The translations under genes were made by a program, and so were the position numbers. DNA of 64,000 nt from Pararge aegeria (taxonomy: Eukaryota; Arthropoda; Insecta; Lepidoptera; Nymphalidae), in contig NC_053195.1 of the NCBI RefSeq assembly GCF_905163445.1, forward strand, positions 7,368,501-7,432,500, in the 5' to 3' direction. A model generated the notes under the pieces. The model was not told the origin of the DNA. It ran no database searches and saw only the letters and a program-made list of their open reading frames with translations. This document shows, one piece after another, positions 62,489-64,000 of the stretch; the first letter of the stretch is position 1; each line of letters opens with the position of its first letter.

Positions 62489-62690
62489 CAGTGGCGTGCA
62501 TAGAGGGTATGCACAGGGATTGAAGATAATATAAAATGAAGAAAATCCCCAGTATGGGTTATAAATGCTCAAGGGTACGCTTTTTATATCTCTGCCACTC
62601 TGTCAATCCTTAAGTTTTGTATAACTAATCCTTAAGTTTTGTGTAACTAGTACTGGAGATCCCTCTGCATACCCTCTATGCACGCCACTG
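62489..62690. mobile_element. hAT-like MITE with 32-bp inverted ends
   Basis: The ends CAGTGGCGTGCATAGAGGG...TATGCA and their inverse match over 32 bp with a single mismatch (position 26). The 202-bp element has no coding capacity. Flanks GATTCGAT and ATTGATAC may be an 8-bp duplication decayed by an indel. It belongs to the same family as 14662-14798. Confidence 0.75.
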
Positions 62691-62716
62691 ATTGATACTA
62701 ATATTATTAATGCGGT

Positions 62717-62990
62717 AGACTTTGTCTACCTTAAGTGGCAAGTGGCCGGGCACATAGTTCGGAGAAAGGATGGACGTTGGGGTCCCAAGGTGCTGGAATG
62801 GCAGCCCCGTACTGGTAAGCGCAGCGTTGGTCGACCCCCAACGAGGTGGACAGACGACATTAAGCGCGTCGCAGGTAGCCGTTGGATCCAAGCGGCTCAG
62901 AATCGTGGAACTTGGAACTCCCTACAAAAGACCTATGTCCAGCAGTGGACGTCTATCGGTTGATGTGATGATGATGATGAGACTTTGTCT
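62717..62990 (+). mobile_element. young 5'-truncated LINE insertion with 11-bp target-site duplication
   Basis: The insert at 62728-62979 encodes AGHIVRRKDGRWGPKVLEW, then KRSVGRPPTRWTDDIKRVAG and QAAQNRGTWNSLQKTYVQQW, with stop TGA at 62961-62963 and a (GAT)n tail. AGACTTTGTCT at 62717-62727 and 62980-62990 is a perfect duplication. The reading frame is intact to the truncation point. It is the same family as 58313-58516 and 40091-40296. Confidence 0.9.
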
Positions 62991-63129
62991 TCTGTTACCT
63001 AGACATGTTGGCACATACATAAGTATGCATCATGGACATGGTGTTGTTTTTAGTTAGATTTTTAGAACCTGAAAGTGTCACTGACGGACCGTAAGATAAA
63101 TCAAGGGCTTAGAGTTCAAAGCAAAGTTG

Positions 63130-63350
63130 CAGATGTAACTGCAAGTAGCACATATTAAACGGAAGTGGGCTGGATTTAGCGAACTATTAGGAAAAACTCT
63201 CCTCCCCAGAAAGGCCACAATAGCGCTGGAAGGACGACATTACGGAAGTAACCGATTCGAATTAGATACACAGCTCAATGCTATAAAAAGTGAAAGATGT
63301 TGACGGAGGCCTACGCCAATAATTGAAAAACTGAAGAAGAAGAGGAAGAA
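63130..63350 (+). mobile_element. decayed LINE ORF2 C-terminal remnant
   Basis: The plus strand reads KWAGFSELLG..., a WKDDITEVT-like segment, SSMLYKK-like and LTEAYANN-like pieces across frameshifts, then a GAAGAAGAAG-rich tail. It resembles the RRWEDDLV-VAG...W...EEAF end of another RTE-like family. Inactive. Confidence 0.45.
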
Positions 63351-64000
63351 GTAAGACTACTGAATCTCAACAAAAAACAATTGAACGAAAAAAAACCTTA
63401 AATATTTCACAATCTGGTTAAATAAGAAGAGTCTTGGAAAGCCATGTGAATTGGTGATCCTACACATATCGAACCATGAAATCGTCGCAGGTTAATTTGT
63501 TTGCATTTATTTTGTTTGATCTCAAAAACTGTTTTGACGCGAGGGCCTCGTGTTTGATAATGAAGCGACGGTTTGGGCGTAAAACCGGTAGCCGCAGCCA
63601 CCAACGAAGGTGATAATCTATAGCGCTCTACATTGACTCATACAACCCGTACAGCACGTCTTTTGGAGATCAAAATATAGCGAGTTTCGTTGCAAAATCG
63701 ACTTTATTCCAAGTGCAATAAGGCATATGAAATTATATGATATAATTTTATGATTTAGGTACATTGATCATAAACAATAGATATACTTTCCTACCTATCT
63801 ACACAAAATACATATATGAGAAAAGCTATCCATATCTCAATCATTTATTATCTCTTTATTACTAGGAGTAAAAATAACGTTGAGCTATGTCAGTAACTGT
63901 GGCTCTACGTACTTGTAATAAAGGTACTTACTATCGAATATATATTGTATACATTGTAGGGATCTAGACCTTTTTATATATAAATATAAAAAGGTGTAGA
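63351..64000. other. non-coding, nothing identified
   Basis: AT-rich. The minus-strand 65-codon frame 63604-63407 has no domain. The window ends in a TATATAAATATAAAAAGG-type low-complexity stretch. Confidence 0.4.

Overview
This window is animal nuclear DNA, almost certainly from a lepidopteran. The evidence is AT-rich DNA littered with repeats typical of moths and butterflies: a tRNA-derived SINE, Helitron-like non-autonomous elements with CAGCTAGT-type ends, hAT MITEs, and RTE/Jockey-like LINE ends. It also carries a spliced gene with GT-AG introns. The SINE type looks more like butterflies than moths, but I cannot fix the species.

The only clear protein-coding gene is the zfh2 orthologue (the ATBF1/ZFHX3/ZFHX4 family of zinc-finger homeodomain transcription factors). 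It lies on the minus strand and occupies the middle third. Three large exons can be joined with matching splice phases: 33725-30995 (start ATG, 910 codons plus 1 nt), 26657-23935 and 22177-19336. Together they encode at least 2765 residues, with 23 C2H2-type zinc fingers and four homeodomains. The coding sequence continues through a phase-1 donor at 19336/19335. The C-terminal exon(s) were not found in the remaining 19.3 kb, so they are either tiny or, more likely, beyond base 1. The first coding exon has an acceptor at 33762/33761 and a short 5' leader with two upstream ATGs, so at least one further 5' exon and the promoter lie at higher coordinates, in the window or outside it.

Layout: 1-19335 is the next zfh2 intron (or 3' flank). 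It holds TE remnants (LINE ends, Helitron-like elements, SINEs, hAT MITEs) and a few GC-richer TE-free islands. 19336-33761 is the gene body with introns of 1.76 kb and 4.34 kb. 33762-64000 is 5' intron or upstream DNA with no recognisable gene. It alternates decayed or young TE insertions with GC-richer islands dense in TAATTA-type homeodomain, POU/octamer and GATA-like words. These islands look like conserved enhancers of a developmental regulator. That reading is inferred from composition, since no alignment could be made.

I found no rRNA or true tRNA gene, no CRISPR array, and no obviously new multi-gene system. The points most worth a second look are the full four-homeodomain ATBF1-type architecture in an insect, tandem CtBP-type PxDLS motifs, an ATGTGATG upstream start-stop/overlapping uORF arrangement, several LINE 3' fragments with intact target-site duplications, and the array of candidate enhancers.
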